NCBI GenBank assembly: GCA_038209365.1
Contig: JBBQXS010000036.1
Location: forward strand, 1 to 49,690
DNA: 49,690 nt
Direction of reading: 5' to 3'
From: DASQHW01 sp038209365
GTDB lineage: Bacteria > Actinomycetota > Acidimicrobiia > IMCC26256 > PALSA-610
In this document: positions 15,252 through 23,943 of the stretch, one piece after another
How the letters are laid out: each line of letters opens with the position of its first letter
How positions within the stretch are numbered: the first letter of the stretch is position 1
Program-made: the position numbers and the translations under genes
Notes under the pieces: model-generated
Databases searched by the model: none
Seen by the model: only the letters and a program-made list of their open reading frames with translations
What the model was told of the DNA's origin: nothing

Positions 15252-17723
15252 GTGACCGAGCCGAACGGGCACGAGGTGGGCCGAGACCGGGGGCCCGCGC
15301 GCGTCGGTTGGCTGACGGTCGCGCTCGCAGCCTCCTTCGCGGCCACCTTCCCGCTCGTGGCGTCGGATCACGCCCGGCACCCGGTGGACGTCTGGGGGTT
15401 CCTCGTGATCACCGCGCTGTTCGCCGCCGGCGAGCTGCTGCTGATCCACGTGCCGACCAGGCGCGACACGCACACCGTGTCGTTCAGCGAGATCCCGCTC
15501 ATCCTCGGGCTCTTCCTGCTTCCCGCCGGCCAGTTCGCCATCGCCGCCGTCATCGGGACCTCGCTCGCGCTCCGATTCCACCGGAAGCAACGGGGCGTGA
15601 AGCTGGCCTTCAACATCGCGGAGATCGGCGTGCAGCCCGTTCTCGCCATGCTGGTCTTCCGCACCCTCGCCGACCACAGTGAGCTCGCCTCGCCTCGGGC
15701 GTTCGCCGCGGCCATTGCGGCGGCCCTCGCGGCGGACCTCATGTCGGCAATGCTCGTGAGCCTTGCGATCGGCCTGTTCCGCGGCACGTGGCCGGAGCTG
15801 GGCGCGTTCGAGCTGATAGAAGGCGCGCTCGCCTCGGTGGCGAAGGCGGCGCTCGCGCTGCTGGCAGTCTCCGCGGTGCTGTACAACAGCGCGGCCGCAC
15901 TCACGATGGCGGCGGTCTGCGCCACGACGATGTATCTCGCGTTTTGGGCGTACGCGTTGCTCCACGAACGCCATCAACGGCTCGACATGTTGTATCGGTT
16001 CACGAGCGCCGTCGGCGGGTCGGTGCAGCTGGAAGCGATCGCCGAGACGGTCGTGAAGGAAGCACGCGACCTCTTGCGGACGGCGCGCGCCGAGCTGTGT
16101 GTGGAGATGCGTCCCGGCACGACGATCGTTTGGCGCGCGGACGTCGACGGCTCCGTCACCCGAGAGAGGCTGGGGCCCGGCGCAGACGACGCGTTGTGGC
16201 AGCGCGTCGTCGAGCACGCGTCGCGGGTCGACGACGACGACCATCTCGCGGTCGCGCTCGCGATGCACTCGCGTGCGCGTGGCTATCTGTCGGTGAGCGG
16301 CCGGCTCGGCGTCGATGTGGCCTTCGATGCGGTCGATATCCGCCTGTTCGAAGCCCTCGCCCATCAGGCTGCGATCGCGCTCGAGAACGGTGGCTTGGTC
16401 CTGCAACTCGAGATCGAGATGCGCGAGCGGGAGCACCGCGCGACACATGACCAGCTGACGGGCCTCGTCAACCGCATGTGCTTCAGCGAAACGCTCGAGA
16501 CCGCCCTGTCCGCAGGCGACGGCCCTCGCGCGCTGTTCGTGCTCGGGCTCGATCGCTTCAGCGAGGTCAACGAGACGCTCGGCCACGACAATGGCGATAC
16601 GGTGCTGTGCGAGATCGCCGACCGTCTACGGGGTGCGATCGAAGGAACAACCGTCGCTCGCCTCGGCGGCGACGAGTTCGCCGTCCTCACCTCACCGGCG
16701 GTGTCCCTCGGCGATCTGCGCGCGCTCGGCGACGACCTCGTCGCCGCCGTGACGCCGCGACTCACCATTGACGGGTTGCACCTCGAAGCTGGGATGTCGA
16801 TCGGTGTGGCGATGGCACCCGACCATGCCACCGATGCCGAGGGCCTGCTGCGTTGCGCCGATACCGCGATGCGACAGGCAAAGACTCGTCGCTCCGGATT
16901 CGAGGTGCACGTGAGTCGCGGCGAGACGGATATGAGGCGACGGCTCGCGCTGGCGCATCAGCTCCGCCAGGCGATCGACGGTCGCGAGCTGACCGTGTAC
17001 TACCAACCCAAGATCGAGACGGCGTCCGGATGGAGTGTGGGCGTCGAGGCGCTCGTGCGATGGAACCATCCCCAGCTCGGCTTCTTGCCGCCCGACGAGT
17101 TCATCCCGATCGCCGAGCACACCGGCTTCATCGAGCCGTTGACCGCGCTCGTGCTCGACACGGTGCTCGCACAACGGCGCACGTGGGCCGACGGCGGCCT
17201 CGAGCTCGGGATCGCGGTGAACATGTCCGCTCGATCGCTCGCCGACCCCTCGCTCGCCGACCGCGTCACGCGTGCACTCCTGCGGAACCGTTGTCCCTCC
17301 GATGCCCTCACGATCGAGATCACCGAGTCCCAGCTCATGGCGGACCCCGCCCGCGCCGCGGACGCATTGCGCGAGCTCCACGACCTCGGCGTGCGCATCT
17401 CGATCGATGACTTCGGGACCGGATTCTCGTCCTTCTCGTCGCTGCGGGAGCTGCCGATCGACGAGGTGAAGATCGACAAGTCCTTCGTGTTCGGAGTGAT
17501 GGCGAACGAAAACGACGCCGCGATCGTCCGCTCGATCGCGGCGCTCGGTCGCAACCTCGGACTCCACGTCACCGCCGAAGGCGTCGAGAACCAGGACACG
17601 CTGGACTTCGTCGCCGCCTGCGGGGCGCACACCGCACAGGGCTATTACTTCGCAAAGGCACTCCCGCCGGACGAGCTCGAAGCGTGGATCCGGAGCCGCT
17701 TGGCGGCGGAGATCCGGTCGTGA
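15252..17723 (+). CDS. Membrane GGDEF-EAL protein (c-di-GMP synthesis and breakdown)
   Basis: 823 residues. The N-terminal ~235 residues hold about eight hydrophobic helices (a MASE-like sensor). A GAF-like domain follows at about 250-380, then GGDEF at about 395-550 with the active-site loop RLGGDEF (GGDEF at 472-476). An EAL domain at about 565-815 has EAL at 599-601, DDFGTGFSS from 719 and EGVEN near 777. Both catalytic motifs are intact, so it could make or degrade c-di-GMP, with the balance set by the sensor. The start is GTG preceded by AAGGGG. Its stop overlaps the start of the next gene by 4 nt (GTGA), indicating translational coupling. Confidence 0.95.
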   Translation: MTEPNGHEVGRDRGPARVGWLTVALAASFAATFPLVASDHARHPVDVWGFLVITALFAAGELLLIHVPTRRDTHTVSFSEIPLILGLFLLPAGQFAIAAVIGTSLALRFHRKQRGVKLAFNIAEIGVQPVLAMLVFRTLADHSELASPRAFAAAIAAALAADLMSAMLVSLAIGLFRGTWPELGAFELIEGALASVAKAALALLAVSAVLYNSAAALTMAAVCATTMYLAFWAYALLHERHQRLDMLYRFTSAVGGSVQLEAIAETVVKEARDLLRTARAELCVEMRPGTTIVWRADVDGSVTRERLGPGADDALWQRVVEHASRVDDDDHLAVALAMHSRARGYLSVSGRLGVDVAFDAVDIRLFEALAHQAAIALENGGLVLQLEIEMREREHRATHDQLTGLVNRMCFSETLETALSAGDGPRALFVLGLDRFSEVNETLGHDNGDTVLCEIADRLRGAIEGTTVARLGGDEFAVLTSPAVSLGDLRALGDDLVAAVTPRLTIDGLHLEAGMSIGVAMAPDHATDAEGLLRCADTAMRQAKTRRSGFEVHVSRGETDMRRRLALAHQLRQAIDGRELTVYYQPKIETASGWSVGVEALVRWNHPQLGFLPPDEFIPIAEHTGFIEPLTALVLDTVLAQRRTWADGGLELGIAVNMSARSLADPSLADRVTRALLRNRCPSDALTIEITESQLMADPARAADALRELHDLGVRISIDDFGTGFSSFSSLRELPIDEVKIDKSFVFGVMANENDAAIVRSIAALGRNLGLHVTAEGVENQDTLDFVAACGAHTAQGYYFAKALPPDELEAWIRSRLAAEIRS

Positions 17724-19132
17724 CCGCAATGAAGCTGAGAGCTCATGGCTGGCAAGGGGTGGGCAGGTCACTTCTTGTCTTCGCGACGGGACCCGCCGCG
17801 ATCGTTGCCATCCCGTGGCTCCAGCGAGCGCATCTGATCGCGGATACACCGCTTCCGCTCCTGATCGTGCTGCTGGTCGCATGTAGCGCCAGCAACGCGT
17901 GCGCGATCGCACTGGAAGCACGGCTGTCGCCGGCGCGCGGACTGCACCTTCGCACCGCGACCGCCGCGATCAGCACCGCTTGGGTCGTCTACGCGACCGG
18001 ATGGGGCCCGATCCTCGTGATCGGCTTTGCCGTCGGCATCGCCGACGCGCTTCGCATTCACGGCTCACGCGCGTGGAGGCCGGGCCTCGGGTGGAGCGCG
18101 GTTGCAATCGTCGGCGGTGAGGTCACGGTTGCCATAGGGCTCGCGCCGACGGTGGTCCGGCCCGCCATTGCCCATGCCGTCGCCGCGTCGACGTTCGTCT
18201 GTCTCGCGCTGGTCGCGCGAACCCTCGGGTCGTCGGCCAAGTCGGCCGAAGATGCCGCCCGGCGAATCGAGGCGGGGCGCGCGTACTTCCGAGATCTCGT
18301 GCAACACGCGGCAGACGTCATCGCGCTCGTGAGCCCGAACCTTCACGTCGAGTACATCAGCCCCGGAATCGAACCGCTCGTCGGACGAACACCCGAGTCC
18401 TGCACCGGTCTGCACATCGGAGAGCTCCTGGGCTATGACGCCGCCGACGACATCGCTCGCGCCTACGACACCCTCACGCTGTCCGACTACGTGAGCTGCG
18501 AATGGCACCTCACGAACGACTTGAGCGAGCAACGACGAGCGTTCGCACGGCTGACGCGGCGTGCAGACGGCTCGCTCGTCTTGAACCTGCGCGACGTCAC
18601 CGAACAGCGTGCACTGGAAGCCCAACTCGAGTTTCGCGCAAGTATCGACGCGCTCACCGGGCTCCCGAACCGAGCCGCACTCACACAACATCTGCTGCGG
18701 ACGGCTTCCCTCGAGGACACCACGGTGCTGTTCATCGACCTCGACGGCTTCAAAGAGGTAAACGACTCGCTCGGGCACGAAAAGGGCGACGGTGTGCTCC
18801 GTGACGTCGCATCTCGAATCGGTTCCTCAGTGCCCGACGGCGTCATCGTGGGGCGATTGGGCGGTGACGAGTTCCTCGCGATCATGCAACACGCCGATCT
18901 CGACCATGCAACCACGGTCGCGCGCGACATCATCGCCGGCATCCAGGATGCGGGCGCCATGCTGACGCGCTACCCGATGAGCGCGAGTGTCGGGATCGCG
19001 ACCGGAACTCGGTACGAGTCGCCGGAACAGCTTCTGTGTCGGGCTGACCAGGCGATGTACCGCGCCAAGGCCGCGGGGCCGGGCCGCACCGAATACGCCG
19101 TCGCCGCGACGGCGCCGGTCCAAACACGTTGA
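17720..19132 (+). CDS. Membrane PAS-GGDEF diguanylate cyclase
   Basis: 470 residues from a GTG that overlaps the previous stop (GTGA at 17720-17723). The N-terminal ~175 residues are hydrophobic helices. A PAS domain at about 190-300 (YFRDLVQHAADVIALVSP, then YISPGIEPLVG) precedes a GGDEF domain at about 310-465, with FIDLDGFKEVND and RLGGDEF (GGDEF at 381-385), so the active site is intact. It should convert two GTP to c-di-GMP in response to a signal read by the PAS or membrane region. Co-translation with the GGDEF-EAL gene suggests a paired circuit for one local c-di-GMP pool. Confidence 0.94.
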   Translation: MTAMKLRAHGWQGVGRSLLVFATGPAAIVAIPWLQRAHLIADTPLPLLIVLLVACSASNACAIALEARLSPARGLHLRTATAAISTAWVVYATGWGPILVIGFAVGIADALRIHGSRAWRPGLGWSAVAIVGGEVTVAIGLAPTVVRPAIAHAVAASTFVCLALVARTLGSSAKSAEDAARRIEAGRAYFRDLVQHAADVIALVSPNLHVEYISPGIEPLVGRTPESCTGLHIGELLGYDAADDIARAYDTLTLSDYVSCEWHLTNDLSEQRRAFARLTRRADGSLVLNLRDVTEQRALEAQLEFRASIDALTGLPNRAALTQHLLRTASLEDTTVLFIDLDGFKEVNDSLGHEKGDGVLRDVASRIGSSVPDGVIVGRLGGDEFLAIMQHADLDHATTVARDIIAGIQDAGAMLTRYPMSASVGIATGTRYESPEQLLCRADQAMYRAKAAGPGRTEYAVAATAPVQTR

Positions 19133-19151
19133 ACCTGGACGGAAGACCTCG

Positions 19152-19598
19152 TCAGCCGCGGGTACGGGCGATGCCCGCGCGCTGCAGCACCGCGGCCGAC
19201 ACGCCCGCGTCGCGCCACGCGGCGTAGCTGATCCCGCGATTGACGCTGAACTGCCGGGCCACCTTCACGAATGAGGCCTCGAGGGTCTTCGTGTTCGTCC
19301 CGTCGCCACTCGCGTCGGCGAGGCGGGCACGAAGGTCACGAACCTCCTGCGCCGCGAGAACTTTCGCGACTCCGGTCGACGACTTCCTCTTGGCGTCTGC
19401 TGCCGCAAGGCGTTTCCGCAAGGCGACGGGCGAGACCCTGCGGCCGCGCTTCTTCGGCACGTTGACGACCGACAGGTAGCGGTCAACGATCGTCGACATC
19501 TCACGGCCCCTCGCAAGCGCCGCTTTGTGCGTGGTCGTCATCTTGCGCGGGCCACGCCGTTTCGTTGCGGCTTTTCTCGCTGCCTTCGCCGGAGCCAT
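19152..19598 (-). CDS. Small basic Lys/Ala-rich protein of unknown function
   Basis: 148 residues. The N-terminus is Lys/Ala-rich (MAPAKAARKAATKRRG), like a nucleic-acid-binding tail. MTTTHKAALARGRE, a helical KKRGRRVSPVALRKRLAAAD segment and a C-terminal FVKVARQFSVNRGISYAAW plus AVLQRAGI block follow. The C-terminal block looks like a compact helical domain recalled from other actinobacterial hypothetical proteins; the function is not known to me. I chose the start at 19598 because GGAAAGGA lies about 10 nt upstream. A broken copy of this gene lies at 44301-44561, and the divergent neighbour at 19750 shares its C-terminal block. A DNA- or RNA-binding role is inference from composition only. 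Confidence 0.8.
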   Translation of the reverse strand: MAPAKAARKAATKRRGPRKMTTTHKAALARGREMSTIVDRYLSVVNVPKKRGRRVSPVALRKRLAAADAKRKSSTGVAKVLAAQEVRDLRARLADASGDGTNTKTLEASFVKVARQFSVNRGISYAAWRDAGVSAAVLQRAGIARTRG

Positions 19599-19749
19599 GG
19601 ATACACAGTCCTTTCCAGGGGCTTGGTGCGCCGCGAAAGTACACAAGAAATGTGCGCATTGGCGAAAGGATCCGTCCGGTGCCGGACACTTCACGGTGTA
19701 ACGACTCCGCGAACCTCCCGCGGCGGCGCTGTCGTGCGGAGAGCTCGAT

Positions 19750-19989
19750 ATGGCAAACACAGACAACATGGTCACGACTCCGAACTACGACATCGAGGTG
19801 GTGGACCGGTATCTGCGGGCCCTGGACGAAGACCCGGGCGCGGTCGAACCGTCGGAGATGGCGACGCTCGAAGCCCGCTTCGTCGAAGCCGCGGCACGCT
19901 TCGCGCGGTGCTACCTCATCAGCGCCGGCGCCTGGAGCGATGTCGGCCTTTCGGCCGACCTGATCCGACGGGCCGGACTCGACCCATAG
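19750..19989 (+). CDS. Small protein sharing the C-terminal block of the 19152 gene product
   Basis: 79 residues with an ATG start and GCGGAGAG about 7 nt upstream. The C-terminal half (LEARFVEAAARF, SAGAWSDVGLSADLIRRAGL) aligns by eye with the end of the divergent neighbour (LEASFVKVARQF, SYAAWRDAGVSAAVLQRAGI), but the Lys-rich N-terminal tail is absent and the protein is acidic. This looks like an ancient paralogue pair arranged head to head across a 151-bp gap. One could modulate the other, for example as a tail-less antagonist; this is a hypothesis. No known domain name can be assigned. Confidence 0.72.
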   Translation: MANTDNMVTTPNYDIEVVDRYLRALDEDPGAVEPSEMATLEARFVEAAARFARCYLISAGAWSDVGLSADLIRRAGLDP

Positions 19990-20069
19990 CCATCCCACAG
20001 CGCGCGTCGTGATGCGCAGGTCGCACCCTTCACCGAAACGCTCGCGCGCGCCGAATACGATCCCCCGCC

Positions 20070-21218
20070 GTGACGACCAAGAGCCACGGGTTGGGGATCT
20101 CCCGTATCGTCCCGGTGAGCCGCCGCCTCGTGGTGCCCGTCACTGCCTACGCCGGCGGGAGGATCGTCGTGCTCATGGGCCAGCTGGTCAGTGGTGTCGG
20201 CGTCCGGTCGATCCCCTACCGATCAGCGTTCTTCCGGTACGACGCCGCGTGGTACCTGAGTGCTGCGAGATCGGGATACCCGGCACACATCGCGACGTCG
20301 GCGGACGGTCGCGCGATCCAGAGCACGATCGCCTTCTTCCCGCTGTATCCGATGACCGTCCGTATCGTCGCGCGGTTGACGGGTCTCGGCTACACGACCG
20401 CGTCGCAACTCGTCGTGACCCTCGCGGGAGCGGCAGGCGTCGTCGGAGTGTGGTTCGTCGCGCGCCGCGTCTGGGGCGACGACGTCGCCGACCGCACGGC
20501 CGTCGTGTTTTGTGTCTTTCCGGGATTCATGGTCTGGGGCCTCGGCTACGCCGAGCCGCTCGCCGTGGCGTTCGCGGCCGCGTGTTTGCTCGCGCTGCTC
20601 GAGGAACGCTGGTTCCTCGCGGGAGCGTGCGGCGCGGTGGCGACCGCGACCCGTCCGAACATGTTGGTGCTCGTCCTGTGCTGCGCGGTCGTGGCGATCC
20701 CGGCTGCCAGACGCCAGCGACGCCTGGCGCCGCTCGTCGCCCCACTGCTGACGCCGGCCGGTTGGGCCGCGTTCATGGTGTATCTCTGGCGACACACCGG
20801 CGACCTCGGCGCATGGTGGCGGGTCGAGCACGGCGGCTGGAACGAGCACTTTGACGCGGGTCTGGAGGTGTACCGGCGTGCGCGCCAGATCTTCACCCGG
20901 CCGTTCGCCGCGCCCTTCGGCGCGCTCGACGCGTTGATCGCAACCTCCGCGATGTTGGTCGCCATTGGCCTCGCGTGGATGTTGTGGCGATCGCGCGCCC
21001 CGCTCGTCCTGCTCGTCTATTCGTACGCGCTGATCGTCCTCTCGCTGGTATCCGGCTTGGGTGTTCGTCCCCGCTTCCTCGCGACCGCCTTCCCACTGTT
21101 CGCCGCGCCTGCCCTCCGGCTGCGCGCCGTGCCACTGGCAATCGTTGTGGCCGTCGCGGCGGGCGCACTGCTCGCCCTCACCGTGATCACGACGACGACG
21201 GTGTATGTGACGCCGTGA
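20070..21218 (+). CDS. PIG-V-like polytopic mannosyltransferase (GT-C)
   Basis: 382 residues with about nine hydrophobic helices. The early extracytoplasmic loop carries FRYDAAWYLSAARSGYP, the GT-C/PIG-V pattern with a catalytic-type Asp58, and FFPLYPM follows. The family uses polyprenyl-phosphate mannose to mannosylate lipids or proteins at the membrane; in actinobacteria such enzymes work on phosphatidylinositol mannosides. The exact acceptor here is not determinable. The start is a GTG at 20070. No neighbour is obviously part of the same pathway. Confidence 0.85.
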   Translation: MTTKSHGLGISRIVPVSRRLVVPVTAYAGGRIVVLMGQLVSGVGVRSIPYRSAFFRYDAAWYLSAARSGYPAHIATSADGRAIQSTIAFFPLYPMTVRIVARLTGLGYTTASQLVVTLAGAAGVVGVWFVARRVWGDDVADRTAVVFCVFPGFMVWGLGYAEPLAVAFAAACLLALLEERWFLAGACGAVATATRPNMLVLVLCCAVVAIPAARRQRRLAPLVAPLLTPAGWAAFMVYLWRHTGDLGAWWRVEHGGWNEHFDAGLEVYRRARQIFTRPFAAPFGALDALIATSAMLVAIGLAWMLWRSRAPLVLLVYSYALIVLSLVSGLGVRPRFLATAFPLFAAPALRLRAVPLAIVVAVAAGALLALTVITTTTVYVTP

Positions 21219-21239
21219 GCAGCGACGCGTCGCCCTCGC

Positions 21240-22205
21240 TCAGGGTCGCGCGTCGAGTGTCGTGAGGTCCTTGACCGTCCCTGCCGCGCGCAACCGGGCG
21301 ACGCCGGCCGGATCGCCGCTGACGTACCGGTCGAGGAATGCGATGATCGAGTTGGTCACCGCGATCTCAGCGGGCAACGCGCCGCCTCTCACCTCGCCGC
21401 TGTGACTCCCGCCGACGAGTGTGAGGAAGAATTTCGGCTTGCTCGCATGCGTGTAGGAGTCGGAACCGATCTGGTACGGCACCGTGCCGTCGGCGGAACC
21501 GTGTATCTGAAGCAGTGGTGTGCCGTTCGTGACACCTGACGAGGCCGCCATGACGACCGCCGCCTTGACACGCCGGTCGGCCTTGTCGCCGAACGCCAAC
21601 GACGACGTCGTGAACCCGCCGAGCGAGTGCCCCGCGGCAGCGATGCGGTTCGGGTCGACCAGGCGATGCAACCAGCCCGTGGCCGCCGATGCCGCGAGCA
21701 CGCGGTCGATCACGAACGACGCGTCACCGGCCTGGTTTCCGAGGTCGCCGACAATCGGTCCGCCCGGCGCGTCGCGATTCGAGAGCGGGTACGCGGGCGC
21801 CGCGACGACAAAGCCCGCCTTCGCCAACGATTCGAGGAGCGGGCCGTAGTCTTCAGGATTGCCATTGTGACCGTGGCTGAAGAGGATGAGCGGGTAGGGG
21901 CCGCCACGGGTATCGGCCGCCTCGTCGGTGCCCGGATAGTAGAAGCGCACGCGGATTGTGCGAGTAGGCGCGCCCGCATATGTGCCGTTCTTCATGGTCG
22001 GACGGGTGGTGTCGACGTAGCTCTCTTGCCGGGAACCGACGTCATAGACAGCCGATCGTGCGCCGTTGGCCAACGTTGTCGTGGTCGTGCTCGGTGCCTC
22101 GGATGGCGCGACCGCCGCCGGTGCGCGCGCAGTGGGCTTCCCGCTGCCGGAACACGCGGCCGCGAGCAACACGAGGACAAAGGCGATGACCGGCGCTCGA
22201 CGCAC
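21240..22205 (-). CDS. Lipoprotein alpha/beta hydrolase (dienelactone hydrolase / PAF-acetylhydrolase-like)
   Basis: 321 residues. The signal peptide ends in the lipobox LAAAC (Cys18), so the mature protein is lipid-anchored outside the membrane. A Ser/Thr/Pro-rich linker leads to an alpha/beta-hydrolase domain with the oxyanion SHGHNGN at about 110, the nucleophile elbow GHSLGG (Ser194), an Asp in IHGSADGTVPY and a His in VGGSHSGEV. The triad is complete. It probably cleaves short or oxidised acyl esters; the substrate is unknown. The start is GTG. It is convergent with the mannosyltransferase gene, 21 nt away. Confidence 0.88.
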   Translation of the reverse strand: MRRAPVIAFVLVLLAAACSGSGKPTARAPAAVAPSEAPSTTTTTLANGARSAVYDVGSRQESYVDTTRPTMKNGTYAGAPTRTIRVRFYYPGTDEAADTRGGPYPLILFSHGHNGNPEDYGPLLESLAKAGFVVAAPAYPLSNRDAPGGPIVGDLGNQAGDASFVIDRVLAASAATGWLHRLVDPNRIAAAGHSLGGFTTSSLAFGDKADRRVKAAVVMAASSGVTNGTPLLQIHGSADGTVPYQIGSDSYTHASKPKFFLTLVGGSHSGEVRGGALPAEIAVTNSIIAFLDRYVSGDPAGVARLRAAGTVKDLTTLDARP

Positions 22206-22305
22206 GCGCGCACACTAGAGCGGAACATCGCCAGGCGGGAGTTCGCACCTGACCGGCGCCGCGGTTATCCGGAGGCGTGCGGTGCGCGGAACGCGAGGGC
22301 GCCCC

Positions 22306-23073
22306 TCAAGGCAACCGCAGGTCGAGCGAACGATAGAAACGGAGGTTGTTCACTGCGGTGGTCACTGCCTTGCGACCGTCGACGCGAAACGTCACGGTCG
22401 CGTCCCGTGCGCATCCGGCGCTCGAGTCCGGCCCGACGATCGAGAGGCTGATTCCCGTGAAGTCGCCACTCGTTCGCACCGACGCGACGCCGCAAATAGT
22501 GGTTCCGATGTACGCCTCGACGCGGGTGCCCGGCCCCAGTTGACGGCCGTCCCGCTCGAAGATCTCGCCGGCCACCTCCGTTCTTTGCCGCATGGCGCCT
22601 TTGGGCGCAGCGGTCGAGAAGCTCGCGTCGAACGTCGTCGGGCCCAGGTCCTTGGGCCACTGGATCGAGCGCGTGCTGAAGTACTGCTTCTCTTTGACGA
22701 ACGTCCACAGCAAGATCTCGGCTCCCGTAACACCGCAGCCGCTCGCCTCCGCATTGCCCATCACCGCGATCTCGAAGTGGCCTTGCTCGACGGGCGGCAG
22801 CGTGTACTGACACGGCGTGACCAATCCGTCCTTGCGCACGACCGCGCCGAGAAATTCCGCATCGAAGGGCGCTCCGTCGAGCGAGGCGGTCCCGCGAACA
22901 ACGGCACGCCCGCCCGTGCCGGACACGTTCGTTTCCGGGGCCCGCGCCGCGGGGACGGTGGTTGCCGACACGGTGGTCGTCGGGGGTCGTGCGGATTCGT
23001 TGCCGTCCCCGCAGCCCGACATCGCGACGACCACGGCAGCCGCCAACACCGAACACAGGCGCGCACGGGTCAT
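22306..23073 (-). CDS. Secreted lipoprotein of unknown function
   Basis: 255 residues. The signal peptide has lipobox MSGC (Cys21), a Thr/Pro-rich linker (about 28-50), then a beta-rich domain with several Cys (CQYTLPP, SGCGV, TICGV, SAGCARD) that could form disulfides outside the cell. The C-terminus reads VNNLRFYRSLDLRLP. I do not recognise the family. The start at 23073 is well supported by GGAGG spaced 6 nt upstream. It is divergent from the DinB-like gene. Longer overlapping frames extend upstream, but only this part has a signal peptide and ribosome-binding site. Confidence 0.8.
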   Translation of the reverse strand: MTRARLCSVLAAAVVVAMSGCGDGNESARPPTTTVSATTVPAARAPETNVSGTGGRAVVRGTASLDGAPFDAEFLGAVVRKDGLVTPCQYTLPPVEQGHFEIAVMGNAEASGCGVTGAEILLWTFVKEKQYFSTRSIQWPKDLGPTTFDASFSTAAPKGAMRQRTEVAGEIFERDGRQLGPGTRVEAYIGTTICGVASVRTSGDFTGISLSIVGPDSSAGCARDATVTFRVDGRKAVTTAVNNLRFYRSLDLRLP

Positions 23074-23200
23074 CGCCGGCCTCCGTCCCGTTCTGGAGAA
23101 CGCCACATTGAGACCTATACACCGCCGGGGCCCAACCGGTTCCCACTTCGGAAGCGTAGGGTCGGTCGAGGTGACTGACCTTCGAGAGAACGGATTCTCG

Positions 23201-23788
23201 ATGCCAAACCCAGACCTGCACACCGCCGCCGATCGCCTGACCCGGCTCGTCGAAGCCGTTGACGACGATGCGATGGACGCTCCCACCCCCTGCCCCGAGC
23301 TTCCGTTGGGGGCGCTGATCGACCATGTGGGCGGCTTCGCCAAGGTCTTCGCGGCCAGTGCCAAAAAGGAACTCGGCGAGCTCACTGCACAGCCCCCCGA
23401 TCCCCGAGCGGACAATCTCGAGCCGGGCTGGCGCACCCGGATAGCAACCGACCTCGCCGCCCTCGCCGACGCGTGGGATGCGGCCGACGCGTGGGATGGC
23501 ATGACCCAGGCGGGCGGTCAGGATCTGCCCGGCGCGATGGCGGGACGAATCGCGCTCGACGAGTTGGTGGTGCACGGCTGGGACATCGCCCGGGCCACCG
23601 GTCAGCCGTTCGACTGCGACGCGGCGACCTTGGACGAGGTCGAGTCCACCGTGCGGCAGGTGCGCGATGGCCACGACGGCGACATTCCCGGTCTGTTCGG
23701 CCCGGTGGTCCCCATGGCCGACGACGCCCCCACCCTCGAGAGGGTCCTCGGCCTCACCGGTCGCGATCCCGCTTGGTCACCGACATGA
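23201..23788 (+). CDS. TIGR03086-like / mycothiol maleylpyruvate isomerase N-terminal-type protein (DinB fold)
   Basis: 195 residues. The layout matches the TIGR03086/MDMPI-N family: LHTAADRLTRLVEAVDDDAMD, PTPCPELPLGALIDHVGGF with the metal His in the first helix hairpin, then DELVVHGWDIARATGQP with the second His. These are four-helix, metal-binding, thiol-associated proteins of actinobacteria, often acting with mycothiol. The reaction is unknown here. An in-frame GTG at 23171 is an alternative start; neither has a strong ribosome-binding site. It is divergent from the lipoprotein gene at 22306-23073. Confidence 0.9.
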   Translation: MPNPDLHTAADRLTRLVEAVDDDAMDAPTPCPELPLGALIDHVGGFAKVFAASAKKELGELTAQPPDPRADNLEPGWRTRIATDLAALADAWDAADAWDGMTQAGGQDLPGAMAGRIALDELVVHGWDIARATGQPFDCDAATLDEVESTVRQVRDGHDGDIPGLFGPVVPMADDAPTLERVLGLTGRDPAWSPT

Positions 23789-23943
23789 ACACATGCACTG
23801 CCGCCCGGTTCGCGCGACACGGGACGTGACAGATGGCATAGGCCGTACCTCACGATGGCGTCCAGGCGTTCATGGCCGTGGGCAGGCTGGTGGCAGCTGC
23901 GCTGTCAGCACCGGACGCTTCGCGCCGGTCGGGGAAGGGCGGG

